A stretch of 64,000 nt of DNA. It comes from Deltaproteobacteria bacterium (lineage in GTDB: Bacteria > Desulfobacterota > Desulfovibrionia > Desulfovibrionales > Desulfovibrionaceae). Below, piece after piece: positions 13,983 through 24,400 of the stretch. The notes under the pieces were generated by a model that was not told the DNA's origin, ran no database searches, and saw only the letters and a program-made list of their open reading frames with translations. Both the position numbers and the translations under genes were made by a program. The number at the start of each line of letters is the position of its first letter. The stretch's first letter is position 1. The stretch lies in the NCBI GenBank assembly GCA_031285295.1, contig JAITWK010000024.1, positions 1 to 64,000 on the forward strand. The letters are read 5' to 3'.

Positions 13983-15248
13983 TCAATCCCAGACGCGCTT
14001 GTCTTCAATCAGGCGAATCTGCGGCGGCAGCGAACCCGGTTCCAGGGTCTTGAGATCCGGGCGCAGCTTGATGCGCTCACGGAAGGAGTGCAGCAGCTCT
14101 TCTTCGCGCTTGAAGTTGTTCACTTCAATAAAGAGGGTCATTTCGTCAATGCCGTTGGGGTTGGTAACCTCAATCTGCCAGCGCTTGATTTCCTCAAAGC
14201 GGGACATAACCTGTTCCACCTGATGCGGGTAAACAAACATACCCTTGATGCGGGCCGTGGTATCCACGCGGCCCACAATGCTGCCCAGGCGGGGGCTGGT
14301 GCGTCCGCAGGCGCAGGGAGCGCGGTCGATGTAGGAAAGGTCGCCGGTGGCCAGGCGGATCAGCGGGTAGGTTTTGTTAAAAGCGGTAACCACCACTTCG
14401 CCCACTTCGCCGTCCTTGAGCGGAATGCCGGTATCCGGGTGGCAAATTTCCACATAGGTGCGGTTGGAGATGTGCAGGCCGTTCTTGTGGAAGCATTCGT
14501 AGCCGATGCAGCCCACGTCGGCCGTGCCGTAACCCTGACGCATGATCACGTCGAACTTCTTTTCAAGCTGCGAGCGCATTTTTTCCGAGAACTTTTCGCC
14601 GGTAACAAACGCCACTTCCAGGAAAAGATCCTTGCGCAGGTTGATGCCCTTTTCCTCGGCTTTCTGGGCCAGGTGCAGCAGGTAGCTGGGCGTACCGATA
14701 TAGCCGGAAATGCGCAGCTTCTGCATGATTTCAAGCTGGGTCAGGGCGTTGCCCGGCCCGGCGGGCATAACGGCGCAGCCCAGGTTGCGCAGCGGCTCTT
14801 CAAATACCAGGCCAGCCGGGGCCAGATGGTAGTTCAGGGTAATTTGCGCGATGTCGCCGGGGCGGAAGCCGATGGAGTAAAAAGCCTCGGTATAGCCCCA
14901 GTAATCGTCGGCCCGGTCTTCCGGGTCAAAAATCGGGCCGGGGGAAAGATATACCCGCTTCAATTCGCCCAGATCCTTGGTCAACAGCCCGCCCAGGCGC
15001 GGCCCCATGGATTGCAGAAAGATCAGCTCTTTCTTTTTGAGGATGGGGATGTGCTTGATATCGGTGAGCGACTTGAATTTATCGACATTGAACTGGGCGC
15101 GGTCAAAGCGCTTTTTCACGTCCTCGGAATACCGGTAGGCGTAGGAAAGCAGTTCCTTGAGCTGGATCAGATAAAACTGCCTGCGTTCGCCCTCGTCCAA
15201 AACTTCCTTGCGGCTGTAAATGCCTTCGGTGCGGTCTTTACGGGTCAT
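13983..15248 (-). CDS. PaaK-family phenylacetate/aryl-CoA ligase
   Basis: A 421-residue cytoplasmic AMP-forming acyl-CoA ligase. The adenylation-core motif QGYGTADVG (238-246) and RLATGDL (298-304) are clear, as is the C-terminal GRVDTTARIKGMFVYP region (326-341) typical of PaaK; APCACGRTSPR supplies cysteines near the hinge. Desulfovibrio genomes carry several PaaK-like ligases whose real substrates are mostly untested, so phenylacetate is only the family name. CAGGAGAAAATTAAT precedes the ATG. It is transcribed alone, with a promoter at about 15294-15322. Length is normal, with no sign of decay. Confidence 0.88.
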   Translation of the reverse strand: MTRKDRTEGIYSRKEVLDEGERRQFYLIQLKELLSYAYRYSEDVKKRFDRAQFNVDKFKSLTDIKHIPILKKKELIFLQSMGPRLGGLLTKDLGELKRVYLSPGPIFDPEDRADDYWGYTEAFYSIGFRPGDIAQITLNYHLAPAGLVFEEPLRNLGCAVMPAGPGNALTQLEIMQKLRISGYIGTPSYLLHLAQKAEEKGINLRKDLFLEVAFVTGEKFSEKMRSQLEKKFDVIMRQGYGTADVGCIGYECFHKNGLHISNRTYVEICHPDTGIPLKDGEVGEVVVTAFNKTYPLIRLATGDLSYIDRAPCACGRTSPRLGSIVGRVDTTARIKGMFVYPHQVEQVMSRFEEIKRWQIEVTNPNGIDEMTLFIEVNNFKREEELLHSFRERIKLRPDLKTLEPGSLPPQIRLIEDKRVWD

Positions 15249-15546
15249 ATTAATTTTCTCCTGAAAAATCGAAACTCTTTTTGAGTTGTAAAGGATTTAA
15301 ACAAGCGAAAAAAACTTTGCAAGGATTATTTTTTAATTAAACGATTACAGATTGTTAGATATATTTTAATTCTGATAATATTGGTCAGATATTTTGCCCT
15401 GACACAATTATTTACCAATAATCAGGGTGTTGCAAACCTGAAATTATTGACGGCACGCTTGAATTAAGACATTTTCCGCGCTACAAATTTTGCGCTCCTG
15501 CAATAACCGCAACCCGTGCAGAAGCACGGTAATACCATAAAACAGA
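15249..15546. other. AT-rich divergent intergenic region
   Basis: 298 bases between divergent PaaK and LuxR-type genes. Besides the PaaK promoter it has nested inverted repeats at about 15380-15430 (ATTGGT/ACCAAT and GTCAG/CTGAC), possibly an operator for the regulator itself. No small gene is seen. Confidence 0.45.
15294..15322 (-). promoter_or_regulatory. Probable promoter of the PaaK-family gene
   Basis: Minus strand TTGCAA (15322-15317), 17-base spacer, TAAATC (15299-15294); the start codon lies about 46 bases further on. Confidence 0.5.
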
Positions 15547-17091
15547 ATGCGGCGTACCAGTTTTCTCCTTCCCGGCCTCGGTATGGGGCTATTATACTGC
15601 TCCCTGAACATAGGGTTAATCCTTATCAATTTACGCCGTGCGTCAGGTATTCCGGGAACCGGCAAGGGCGACCCCGCCGCTTTGCTCCATTTTGCCATGG
15701 TCGCCCTGATGGCGCTTGGGCTGTCATTCGCTCTCAGAAAAGGAATGGGGCGGCTTCGTCCGCTGGCCGTGTTTTTATTGGTAGCGGCGCTTTTTTGCGC
15801 GTTTTTGCCTGCACTGCCCGCAGAAATATTTGCCAATCTGCTCAGTGGTCGCCCACCCATATTGGCTTTATGCATGGCCCTGTTCATGCCTGTAAGCTTT
15901 TTCCTGTTTTTCCGGGCCGTGCCAAACGGCAGAGAAGGTTTTGCGTTCGCGCTGGTTCATGTGGGCAATGAACTTTTGTGGACGTTGCTTTTTCCCCTGT
16001 TCAGCGCCGTTTCTGCGCAGGCTCCCGCCGCGCTGATCACATATATCTATTATCTGAACTGCTGGGTGGTTGGGCTTGCGGGGTTCTGCCTTGCCATAGC
16101 CTTTGGCTACGCTGTGCGGGAATCTGCCGCCGCGTCTGATCATATTGCGCCGCCAGTTTCAGCCGGCCCCCCCCTGCGGGGAAAATGCATTGCGCTGTGT
16201 CTGGCATTCGCGACAGGCATAGGCATTTTCGCAATTACCGGCTTCCATATGGGTTCCTTCATGCCCAAGGCGGTCATGACCCCGGAGCTTTTGGGACTTC
16301 CCTATTTTGTCCTTCTGTTTCTGCTTCCTGTAGCCGGGCGCTTTCTGGACGCAAGGCCGGACAAACTAATGCTGCTCTGTATTCCCGGCCTTGTGGTGCT
16401 ATTTTGCCTTAACCTCGCCTGGCAAAATGGCCTGATTGACCGGATGAGCCTGTATTACCCGCTCAGCATCGCGCAGCAGATCAGTTTGCTTATCTTTTAC
16501 ACCACAACGGCCAGAATGCTGAAGGGAAAAGCCCTTTTCCCCTTTATTATCTGTTTGGGGTATTGCCTGCATGTCGCGCATTTTGGCGGTGTGGCTTTGC
16601 ACGGGCTGGTTCAGGATATGAATATGCCCTATGGCGTGACGGTGGCATCCCTGTTGCTGATAGTGGGAACAGCGATCTGTTTATGGCGTTTCCACGCAGC
16701 TCTGGTGAAGAAACCGGAACTGTGGCCCGTGGCGCAAAATGCCGATACTTCCGCGTTCCTGGCTGAATTTGGGGCAGAGTATGACTTGGGGCAAATGCCG
16801 GGGCAAATTTTGGAACCGGATTCCGGGCAGAATCCGGAGCGGATTTCGGAGCCGCCAGTGCGGAAGCAGGACTATACCGCTTTTGGCGTGCGCTTCGGGC
16901 TGAGCGAGCGGGAAATTTTGGTTGTGACCATGCTGGCGCAAGGCCATTCCACCGAGGGCATAGCCGCCGATATGAATGTGGCGGAATCCACTGTCCGCAA
17001 CTTCGTTTCCCGCATATTGCGAAAAACGGACACAAAAAGCCGCGCCGCGCTCATGGAACTTTTCACCGCGCAGGGACGGACGGGCGCATAA
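15547..17091 (+). CDS. Polytopic membrane protein with LuxR-type HTH output domain
   Basis: A 514-residue protein: residues 1 to about 400 form roughly twelve hydrophobic segments in an MFS-like arrangement. After a linker rich in Pro/Glu/Gln (about 400-440) comes a LuxR/GerE DNA-binding domain (about 448-505), LSEREILVVTMLAQGHSTEG followed by ADMNVAESTVRNFVSRILRK. It therefore looks like a one-component membrane sensor-regulator. The first of the two autotransporter genes begins 217 bases downstream on the same strand, and a tandem 10-bp repeat precedes that promoter, so I infer it controls them. It has no kinase or receiver domain. The ligand is unknown. The region before it is AT-rich with interleaved inverted repeats. 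Confidence 0.88.
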   Translation: MRRTSFLLPGLGMGLLYCSLNIGLILINLRRASGIPGTGKGDPAALLHFAMVALMALGLSFALRKGMGRLRPLAVFLLVAALFCAFLPALPAEIFANLLSGRPPILALCMALFMPVSFFLFFRAVPNGREGFAFALVHVGNELLWTLLFPLFSAVSAQAPAALITYIYYLNCWVVGLAGFCLAIAFGYAVRESAAASDHIAPPVSAGPPLRGKCIALCLAFATGIGIFAITGFHMGSFMPKAVMTPELLGLPYFVLLFLLPVAGRFLDARPDKLMLLCIPGLVVLFCLNLAWQNGLIDRMSLYYPLSIAQQISLLIFYTTTARMLKGKALFPFIICLGYCLHVAHFGGVALHGLVQDMNMPYGVTVASLLLIVGTAICLWRFHAALVKKPELWPVAQNADTSAFLAEFGAEYDLGQMPGQILEPDSGQNPERISEPPVRKQDYTAFGVRFGLSEREILVVTMLAQGHSTEGIAADMNVAESTVRNFVSRILRKTDTKSRAALMELFTAQGRTGA

Positions 17092-17168
17092 GACAAGCGC
17101 AGAAGCAGCAATAGTCGCAAAAATCACCAAAAATATACTTCCATATATTTCAGCAAATTATCCAATGT

Positions 17169-17219
17169 GTCTACAAGCGTCTACAAGCCTGGCTCTTGAT
17201 TTTTTCCGCGAATTATAAT
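17169..17219 (+). promoter_or_regulatory. Candidate activator-dependent promoter of the autotransporter genes
   Basis: GTCTACAAGC occurs twice head to tail (17169-17178, 17179-17188), a 10-bp period, immediately upstream of a poor -35 region and a perfect -10 TATAAT (17214-17219). The repeat lies about 38-57 bases before the expected transcript start, where LuxR-type activators commonly bind. Confidence 0.55.
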
Positions 17220-17308
17220 TTACAATAGTCAAATATTTTATATGCGCCGCACTGTATTCGGCAGCGCATTTTTTGCTGTTCCATTTTTTATAAAGGATTG
17301 GTTACGCC

Positions 17309-20300
17309 ATGATCCGCATGACAAGCCACCTGTGCTGCTTCCGTAAAAACGCCGGGCGCTTCAGTCACCTGCTGGCGTTTACCCTGATTCTGGCCCTGAT
17401 CCTTCCGGTTCCGGCGCTCTCCGCTCGGCCCGCTCTGGCCGCAACAGCTATTATTCCCGATTCAAAGGACAATGTTATCGGCGCGGGAGAAGCGCTGGAT
17501 GTCGAGGGCAATCTCGTCGTCGGGGAGTATGGCGAAGGTGCGCTCTCCGTCACGGGCGGCGGCATGGCCAGGGCGGGGAGCGATTTCGTTATTGGGAACT
17601 ACGCCGGTTCCAGCGGCACGGTTACGGTGAGCGGCGCGGGCTCGAGCCTGGAAGCGGTCGGCAATATCATCGTAGGCCGCGAAGGCGATGGCATTTTGAA
17701 TGTTGAGAACGGCGGCGCGGTAACGGGCACAGGTGTCCTTGTTGGCACTAATGGTCAGGGCATGTTGGCCGGAACGGGAACGGTGAATACGAGTGGGAAT
17801 ATTTTTGTGGGCCACAACGTAATTCCTGCTATGGGTATACTTGCCGCAGGCGATGCAGGAAATCCCACCGGAACCCTGACCCTGAACACAAACAACTACC
17901 TGTTTCTGGACGAGGGAACGGTTCTGCGGGTGAACGCGGACGCAGACGGCAACACCAGCCTTATCCAGGTGAGCAATAGGGTGACTGTCAGTACCTCAAA
18001 CATCAGCAGCGGGCATACCATCGATTTGACCAGCCTGCGCAGTATCAACGACAAGGCCATACTCACCGCCGCGGGAGGCATAAGCGGCGATACTCCAACC
18101 TGGAGGTTCACCCTGAACGGCGTCCCTCTTAGCGATATCCTGGCCATGAGGAACAATCTCAATACCCCGAACACCCGCTTCTCAGGGGATCCTGATCTGT
18201 CGATCACCCATAACGGGAACTCGCTGAACCTTACCGCCGACCTGAAAGCACAAAACAAATCACTATATTGGAAAGGCGGCCAAGGCTGGGCCTGGAACAT
18301 GACCGAGCAAAACTGGCGCAATCCCAGTGATACCGAGGCAGATTTCTTCCTCATCGGTGACGCGGTGCACTTTTCAGGCGATACGGCCGACGCACCAATC
18401 ACCGGCAATGGCACCGCTTCTTTTATGGATGTGACCAACGGAAGATGGGTATTTAGCGGCAATATTGTTGTGAATGACAGGTTGTGGGTAAATAGCACCT
18501 ACCCGACACTGCCGGGGGGACATACGCATTCCCTGGAACTTATTGGCAACGCGGACGTTACTCTCTCCGGCAACAACAGCTTTCGTAACGGTATAGAAAT
18601 TACCGCCAGCAACAGCACGCTGCGGCTCATGAACAAGAACGCCGCCGGAACGGAGCGCATTGACAACGCCGGAACTCTGGTGCTTGATTTTGACGGAGCC
18701 TTTGCCAATACCATAGCGGGTACGGGCAGCCTGACCAAGGAAGGCACGGGCACGGTTGATCTGACCGGCGATGTGGAAGCTGGCGCGCTCAACATCGCTG
18801 GCGGCACGGTCGCCCTGACCGGCACCCTGGTTGCCGACACGCTCAATATCGCCACCAACGGCACGATGGAAATAAGCCGTAGCGCCGCTTACGCCCTCAA
18901 CCCCGCCCTTTCCGGCGATGGAATAATGGCCTTTGATCTGGGCGGCAATGCGCTTACCTTCGACAAATCCGGCAACAGCTTCACCGGCACGCTGGCGCTG
19001 GAAAATACCAGTCTCGCCATATCCGGCAACGCTGCGGGCACGCTGGCCAATTCCACCCTGCGCCTGGGCAGCGGCGCGACAGCCCTTGTGGATACGCCGC
19101 AAAGCATAGGCGGTCTGGATTTTGACGGCGGCACGCTGGATTTGAGCGACATTGTCAACCCCGGCGCAATTGATCCGGTTACGGCCCTTAGCGTTGATAC
19201 CCTGGATGTGGCGGGCGGCGGCGGCACGGTCAGGGTTGACCTGACCAGTCTGGACGGCATTGACACCACAGTGACCGGCCAGGGCAATTTTTATGACTAC
19301 GCGGGGGCGAGTTCCAGCCTGTACCAGAAGCAGCTTGTGGACGCCGGAAGCGTTAGCGGAAGCGGCAGCCTGCTGGTGCTGGACACTTCCGATGGTACGG
19401 ACTTGACGACCGGCAAACAGCAAATCCGCGACATCACGGACGGTGCAAATACCGTTGGCAAGGCCACCTTTGACTATATCGCCGGAGTTGGCGCGGACGG
19501 CGTTTACCTGGGCTACGGCCTGAGCGAACTGGAAGCGCTGGACGGCCAAAGCGTCACCCTTGATTCCACAGGCAGCAGCGGGGGCGCCACCGGCACGCCC
19601 TCCATCAACGCCAAACTGACCGGCGCGGGCGGCTTCACCTTTACCGGAGCGCAAAACGCCACGGTCGGCAAGGCTGACAGCGACTACACGGGCATGACCA
19701 CGGTGGACGGCATAAACCTGACCATGCTTTCCAACAACGCTTTCGGCGCGACCTCAAATCTCGTTCTGGATAACAACGCCAAAATCGACATGAACGGCAA
19801 CTCACAGACCGTGGGCGGACTCACAGGCGGGTCCGGTACTGAAATCGCACTCGGAGAACTGACCGTTGCTATCGCCGCGCCAAACATCACTGGCTACTTC
19901 AACGGCGTTCTTTCCGGCAGCGGCAGCCTGACCAAAGACGGCGCGGGGAGCCTGACCCTTACCGGCACGAATACCTATACCGGCCTTACGGAAGTCCGCG
20001 CCGGAACCCTGGCCCTGTCCGGAGCCGGAACTCTGGGCGATAACGGTTCGGGCGGCTTGTCGCTTTATGACAGCGCCATTTTCGATTTCTCCGCATCCAG
20101 CGCAAACAGCCTGACTATTCCCAGACTCTCTGTATATGGCATGGGATCGCAAATCGAGGCCACCGGCAAAAGCGCCGATTTCAGAGGCGGCGATCTGTTC
20201 TTCGACATTCCCGATACCGCCCTGGCCGAATCCATTCTGCTGGCCGTAAACGGCAACGCGGACATGACCGGCGCAAGCATCAGCCTGGATTCCACCACCG

Positions 20301-21472
20301 GCAGGCACAGCCTGGCCGCAGGCGACCGGGTGGTGCTGCTGGATGTTTCCGGACTGCTGACCCATGATTTTGTCACCGCCGAAATCACTACCTCCGGCGG
20401 CGACACCTACACCGTGCAGGTAAGCGGCAACCAGCTTGAAGCGATCCTCGGCAAAATTTCCCCCTTCAGCCCGGCCTATGAGCGCCTTAAAGCCTACGCC
20501 GAAAGCCGGGCAGTCGGCCTCGCCTTTGCCAATCAGGGCATGGATCTGCTGCTGGGCCAGGGCGTTGGCTCCGCGCTAAGCGCCACCAGCGGCGCGGGCT
20601 ACCGGACGGGCGGCTTCGGCGGACTTTCCGGCGGCTGGTCGCGCTATAATTCCGGTTCGCATGTGGATGTCAGCGGTTCGTCCTTTCTGGCCGGGCTGGC
20701 TATCGGCAATGACATAGCGGGCAAAAACTTTGGCGGACGCCTCACTGCCGGGGCATTTTTTGAAGCGGGCTGGGGCAATTACGATTCGCACAACTCCTTC
20801 AGCAATTACGCTTCAGCGGATGGCGACGGCAATACCTCCTATTACGGCGCGGGGCTTTTGGGCCGCTACGATATAAAGGAAGGCGCACTTTCCGGCCTGT
20901 ATGTTGATGGTAGCGCTCGTGCAGGCCGCGCGGAAGCGGATTTCAGCAGCGATGATATTCAGTACAACGGCTGGAGCGCAGGGTTTGAGAGCGATTCGCT
21001 TTACTACGGCCTGCACGGCGGGCTGGGTTATGTGTGGGATCTTTCCGACAAGGCAACTTTAGACGCTTCCGCGAAGCTGCTCTGGACGCGACAGGAAGGC
21101 GACAGCCTGACCGTCTATCAGGACAAGCTGCGCTTTAAGGACGCCGATTCCCTGCGCAGCCGTCTGGGTGGACGCTTTACCTACGATGTGAGCGAAACCA
21201 TCAGCCCCTATGCGGGTGCGTATTGGGAACACGAATTTGACGGCAAGGCAGGCTCAACCGTGAACGGGCAAAACATAGATGCCCCGTCCCTCAAGGGCGA
21301 TACGGGCATGGCCGAATTCGGCCTCTCCTTCCGGCCCTTTGCGGCCAGCGCGGGTGAAGCGGGAACAGCCCAAAACAGTGACCTGCCCCTCTCCTTTGAG
21401 CTTGGCCTGCAAGCCTATACCGGCAAACGCGAAGGCGTAAGCGGAAGCTTGCAAGTCAAGCTGGAATTCTAA
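17309..21472 (+). CDS. Type Va autotransporter, 1387 residues
   Basis: Secreted or surface-displayed protein. Its extended signal peptide (about 1-45, ending ALSARPALAATA) is followed by a Gly/Ser/Thr-rich beta-helical passenger. N-terminal repeats contain VGEYGEGALSVTGGG, GNYAGSSGTVTVSGAG and GREGDGILNVENGG; passenger-associated transport repeats such as GSGSLTKDGAGSLTLTGTNT occur near 860-900. The barrel is roughly the last 280 residues, with the barrel-linker YERLKAYAESRAVGLAF before it and the terminal GVSGSLQVKLEF ending in phenylalanine as required for BAM recognition. No protease triad or adhesin motif could be assigned. GC-rich, in-frame throughout. A paralogue begins 19 bases downstream, so they are cotranscribed. 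Confidence 0.93.
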   Translation: MIRMTSHLCCFRKNAGRFSHLLAFTLILALILPVPALSARPALAATAIIPDSKDNVIGAGEALDVEGNLVVGEYGEGALSVTGGGMARAGSDFVIGNYAGSSGTVTVSGAGSSLEAVGNIIVGREGDGILNVENGGAVTGTGVLVGTNGQGMLAGTGTVNTSGNIFVGHNVIPAMGILAAGDAGNPTGTLTLNTNNYLFLDEGTVLRVNADADGNTSLIQVSNRVTVSTSNISSGHTIDLTSLRSINDKAILTAAGGISGDTPTWRFTLNGVPLSDILAMRNNLNTPNTRFSGDPDLSITHNGNSLNLTADLKAQNKSLYWKGGQGWAWNMTEQNWRNPSDTEADFFLIGDAVHFSGDTADAPITGNGTASFMDVTNGRWVFSGNIVVNDRLWVNSTYPTLPGGHTHSLELIGNADVTLSGNNSFRNGIEITASNSTLRLMNKNAAGTERIDNAGTLVLDFDGAFANTIAGTGSLTKEGTGTVDLTGDVEAGALNIAGGTVALTGTLVADTLNIATNGTMEISRSAAYALNPALSGDGIMAFDLGGNALTFDKSGNSFTGTLALENTSLAISGNAAGTLANSTLRLGSGATALVDTPQSIGGLDFDGGTLDLSDIVNPGAIDPVTALSVDTLDVAGGGGTVRVDLTSLDGIDTTVTGQGNFYDYAGASSSLYQKQLVDAGSVSGSGSLLVLDTSDGTDLTTGKQQIRDITDGANTVGKATFDYIAGVGADGVYLGYGLSELEALDGQSVTLDSTGSSGGATGTPSINAKLTGAGGFTFTGAQNATVGKADSDYTGMTTVDGINLTMLSNNAFGATSNLVLDNNAKIDMNGNSQTVGGLTGGSGTEIALGELTVAIAAPNITGYFNGVLSGSGSLTKDGAGSLTLTGTNTYTGLTEVRAGTLALSGAGTLGDNGSGGLSLYDSAIFDFSASSANSLTIPRLSVYGMGSQIEATGKSADFRGGDLFFDIPDTALAESILLAVNGNADMTGASISLDSTTGRHSLAAGDRVVLLDVSGLLTHDFVTAEITTSGGDTYTVQVSGNQLEAILGKISPFSPAYERLKAYAESRAVGLAFANQGMDLLLGQGVGSALSATSGAGYRTGGFGGLSGGWSRYNSGSHVDVSGSSFLAGLAIGNDIAGKNFGGRLTAGAFFEAGWGNYDSHNSFSNYASADGDGNTSYYGAGLLGRYDIKEGALSGLYVDGSARAGRAEADFSSDDIQYNGWSAGFESDSLYYGLHGGLGYVWDLSDKATLDASAKLLWTRQEGDSLTVYQDKLRFKDADSLRSRLGGRFTYDVSETISPYAGAYWEHEFDGKAGSTVNGQNIDAPSLKGDTGMAEFGLSFRPFAASAGEAGTAQNSDLPLSFELGLQAYTGKREGVSGSLQVKLEF

Positions 21473-21491
21473 TTCAGTACAGGAGACCATA

Positions 21492-24400
21492 ATGCCAGTC
21501 GTTGCCCCTTCCACACATTCCAGCAAAAGAATTTGCCGCCGGATATTTACGATTCTCTTCACGCTGGTTCTTCTGCTCGGTGCCCCCGCCCCGGCCACTG
21601 CCCTTGAAAGCGGCTTCTATTTGGATCAGACCGTGGGGAGTCTCGGAACTGACAGCTACTACTGGGTAAACGGACTGCATGGTAAGGGGCTGTGGCAGGA
21701 TATTCCCGATGACATCGACGCTTACTATGGCTGGTATAGGGGCAGCGACTACAAAAGATCGCACCCCTGGCTGAACGGAAGCAACGCATACTTTGCGAAA
21801 TTAAGTTCCTACCTGTATCCCAAAAAATTCACCGTCTATCCCAATGGCAGCCCGACAGTCTACTATTTTGGCATAAACAACAGTTCGCGGGGCGGAAACT
21901 ACCTGTTCACTCCCGCGCCGGGCGATGCCCACGCCGCCATCATCGGAGGCGAGCGTGGCGGGCTGAAGTTTTATGACGCGTGGATCAACATCGGGGGCAG
22001 CAACGAGCACAATCGCTTTACCGCCACTTTCGATAACGTGGATCTGACTGGTCATTATACCAAATTCCAGCTTGCCGATTACGACCGCGTAAACTTCACA
22101 GGCAGCAGCCTGGAGTTCAGCGACTGGATACATCTGCGGGATAACGCGTCTTTTGCCTGGAATGGTTTCTCGGCCAATGGCGCGGGAAATTACCCATATC
22201 TGCAAACTCCTGCCATCGAGGGAGACGCCGGAACAGAACTGCATCTGAGTCTGCGGGATGGCTCCAGCCTGCGCGGTCTCTCCAGCATCACGGGCAGAAA
22301 CGGCATAGCACAATTTTTGGTTCAGCTCGAAAGCTTAACTAACGTAAATCTGCCTTACATTGACAACGCCAGGGTAATTATAGACTCGGGCACAATGAAG
22401 TTCTCTGAACGGCCCGCGACCATTTCGCTTGCCGTTAATCGGGGTACGGGCATTGTCAATTCGCAGATGGTCTTTTACGATCTGCATGTGGACGGCACTC
22501 TGGAAACCTCAGACAGGCTCTACACCCCGGCCTTGTTCGGGAACGGCGACATACGACTGGCTGGCGACACGGAGTTTTTATGGCCCTACAGCGGCGTCAA
22601 AAATTATGACGGCTTTACCGGCACAATTGATCTGCAAGGGCACAAACTGACGCTCGCCGACTCCGCGCTGCTGGGCAAAACCTCCACCATACGCGGATAC
22701 GGGCAAATTGACCTTGGTACGTCCGCAAACAGCCACCCGGTGTTCAACACCAATTTTGCCGACAACAACCGCTACGTTAATAATCTGATTCTCAACACTC
22801 GCGGGCCGGGTTCCATTACCTTCGCCCCCACGGAAGACTCCATAACCCCCTATATAAACCTGCATAAACGGGGAGCCGGAGAGCTTGTTCTTTCCGGAGG
22901 CTACTACCAGTACAACAGCGTAACCGTTGACGAGGGCCGCCTGACCCTGGCCGACGGGATTACGCTGCGCACCGCGAATCTTTCCTCTGCCGGTCAATCC
23001 GAGCTGAATATTGCCGGAGACACCCTGCTTACCGGAAACCTCAGTGCAAATGGCTCCCGCTTCAGCCTGGAAGGCGGGCTGCACGTTGTCGGCAAGACGC
23101 AGTTTGGCCGTAACACCAATTTTGACTATCGGGGCGGGCTTTTGACAACAGAGGGAGCGCTTGACCTGGGTGACAGCATATTTTCGGCCAACCTGCCGCA
23201 CCCCGGCGTATTTGTGGTGGCCGATTACGGCAGCCTTGGCTCACGCTTTGGTAACGCCGCACGGAATGAGCAGGATGTCACTTCTTATGTGCACATTCAA
23301 AATGAGGGCACGAATCACCCGGCCGTTCTGAGTTATACCAACGATAATCAGGCCAAACTGGTCGCCGCCAGCGGGTACAACCTGCTTTATTTCGCCGGCC
23401 CGGCATACGCGGGCCAGGGCACCTGGAACATCATTCCGGACCTGCGCAACTGGAAGGATACTAGCGGCAACGACCACGCCTGGGATAACAGCAAATTCAG
23501 CATCGCCATTTTTGACCATGCCTATTCGCCAGCATATCTCGTTCAGATTCTGAACGGCAGCGTACACGCCAACATGATCAGTTTTCTGGACGAGAATTGG
23601 CTGCTTACCAATGAAACTGCGAATCCGAACCATAATATCATTCTGCACCCGTTTACCTCCGGGCCTGATTCACGCCTCCATTTCACGGTGCTGAACAGCC
23701 AGGCCAATCCCAGGTTCACGGTACAAGTGCCGCGCCTGGATATTCCCTTGCTGGTTTCCGATTCCTCCGTGCCTTTATGGAAAACCGGGGCCGGAGATGT
23801 AATTCTGGCAGCTGATTCCTCTGCTACATCACCCGATGGTTTCATACCGGAAAATGTTTTCATTCGTGAAGGACGCCTTATTCTGGAACATAACGGGGCT
23901 CTTAAAAACTCCCTGATTACGCTTGATCCGGAAAGCGCCCTGACTCTGGATTGGAAAATCAGCGGCACAGGGAACGAGTTGCTGAACACCCTGGCCGGTT
24001 ACGGCACTCTGGAAGTGCTGGCCGATACCTCTATAGACAACGCGAACGCGGATTTCCGGGGCGCTGTAAGCGTAGGCAGAGGAACCACCCTCAGCCTGTA
24101 CGATTTTGAAGCTCTGGGCGAAGAACCTGGGGTTACGGATATAGAACTGGCGGAAAACGCCAATTTACGGCTGGCCTATGACCAAGCTGACAGCGCCCTG
24201 CTGCGCAGCATAAGCGGCGCGGGCAAGGTGACAGCGGTTACAAACACTGTTGCCCGGCTGGCCTCCGGCAACAGTTACAGCGGCGGTAGCGTGGTGGAAC
24301 GCGACGCCACCCTTGTTCTGGAAGGGGCGGGCGCGGAAAAGGTTTTCAGCGCGGCGGGCGACGGGGCCATAACTCTTGATGAAAACAGTGCCCTGCGTCT

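Noticed and set aside
13812..15284. 490-residue open frame opposite the PaaK-family gene
   Set aside because: Runs through tRNA-Phe and the full ligase gene on the other strand; no motif, no ribosome-binding site, a codon-bias shadow.
18374..19654. 426-residue open frame opposite the first autotransporter
   Set aside because: Mirror of repetitive Gly/Ser/Thr codons; no motif.
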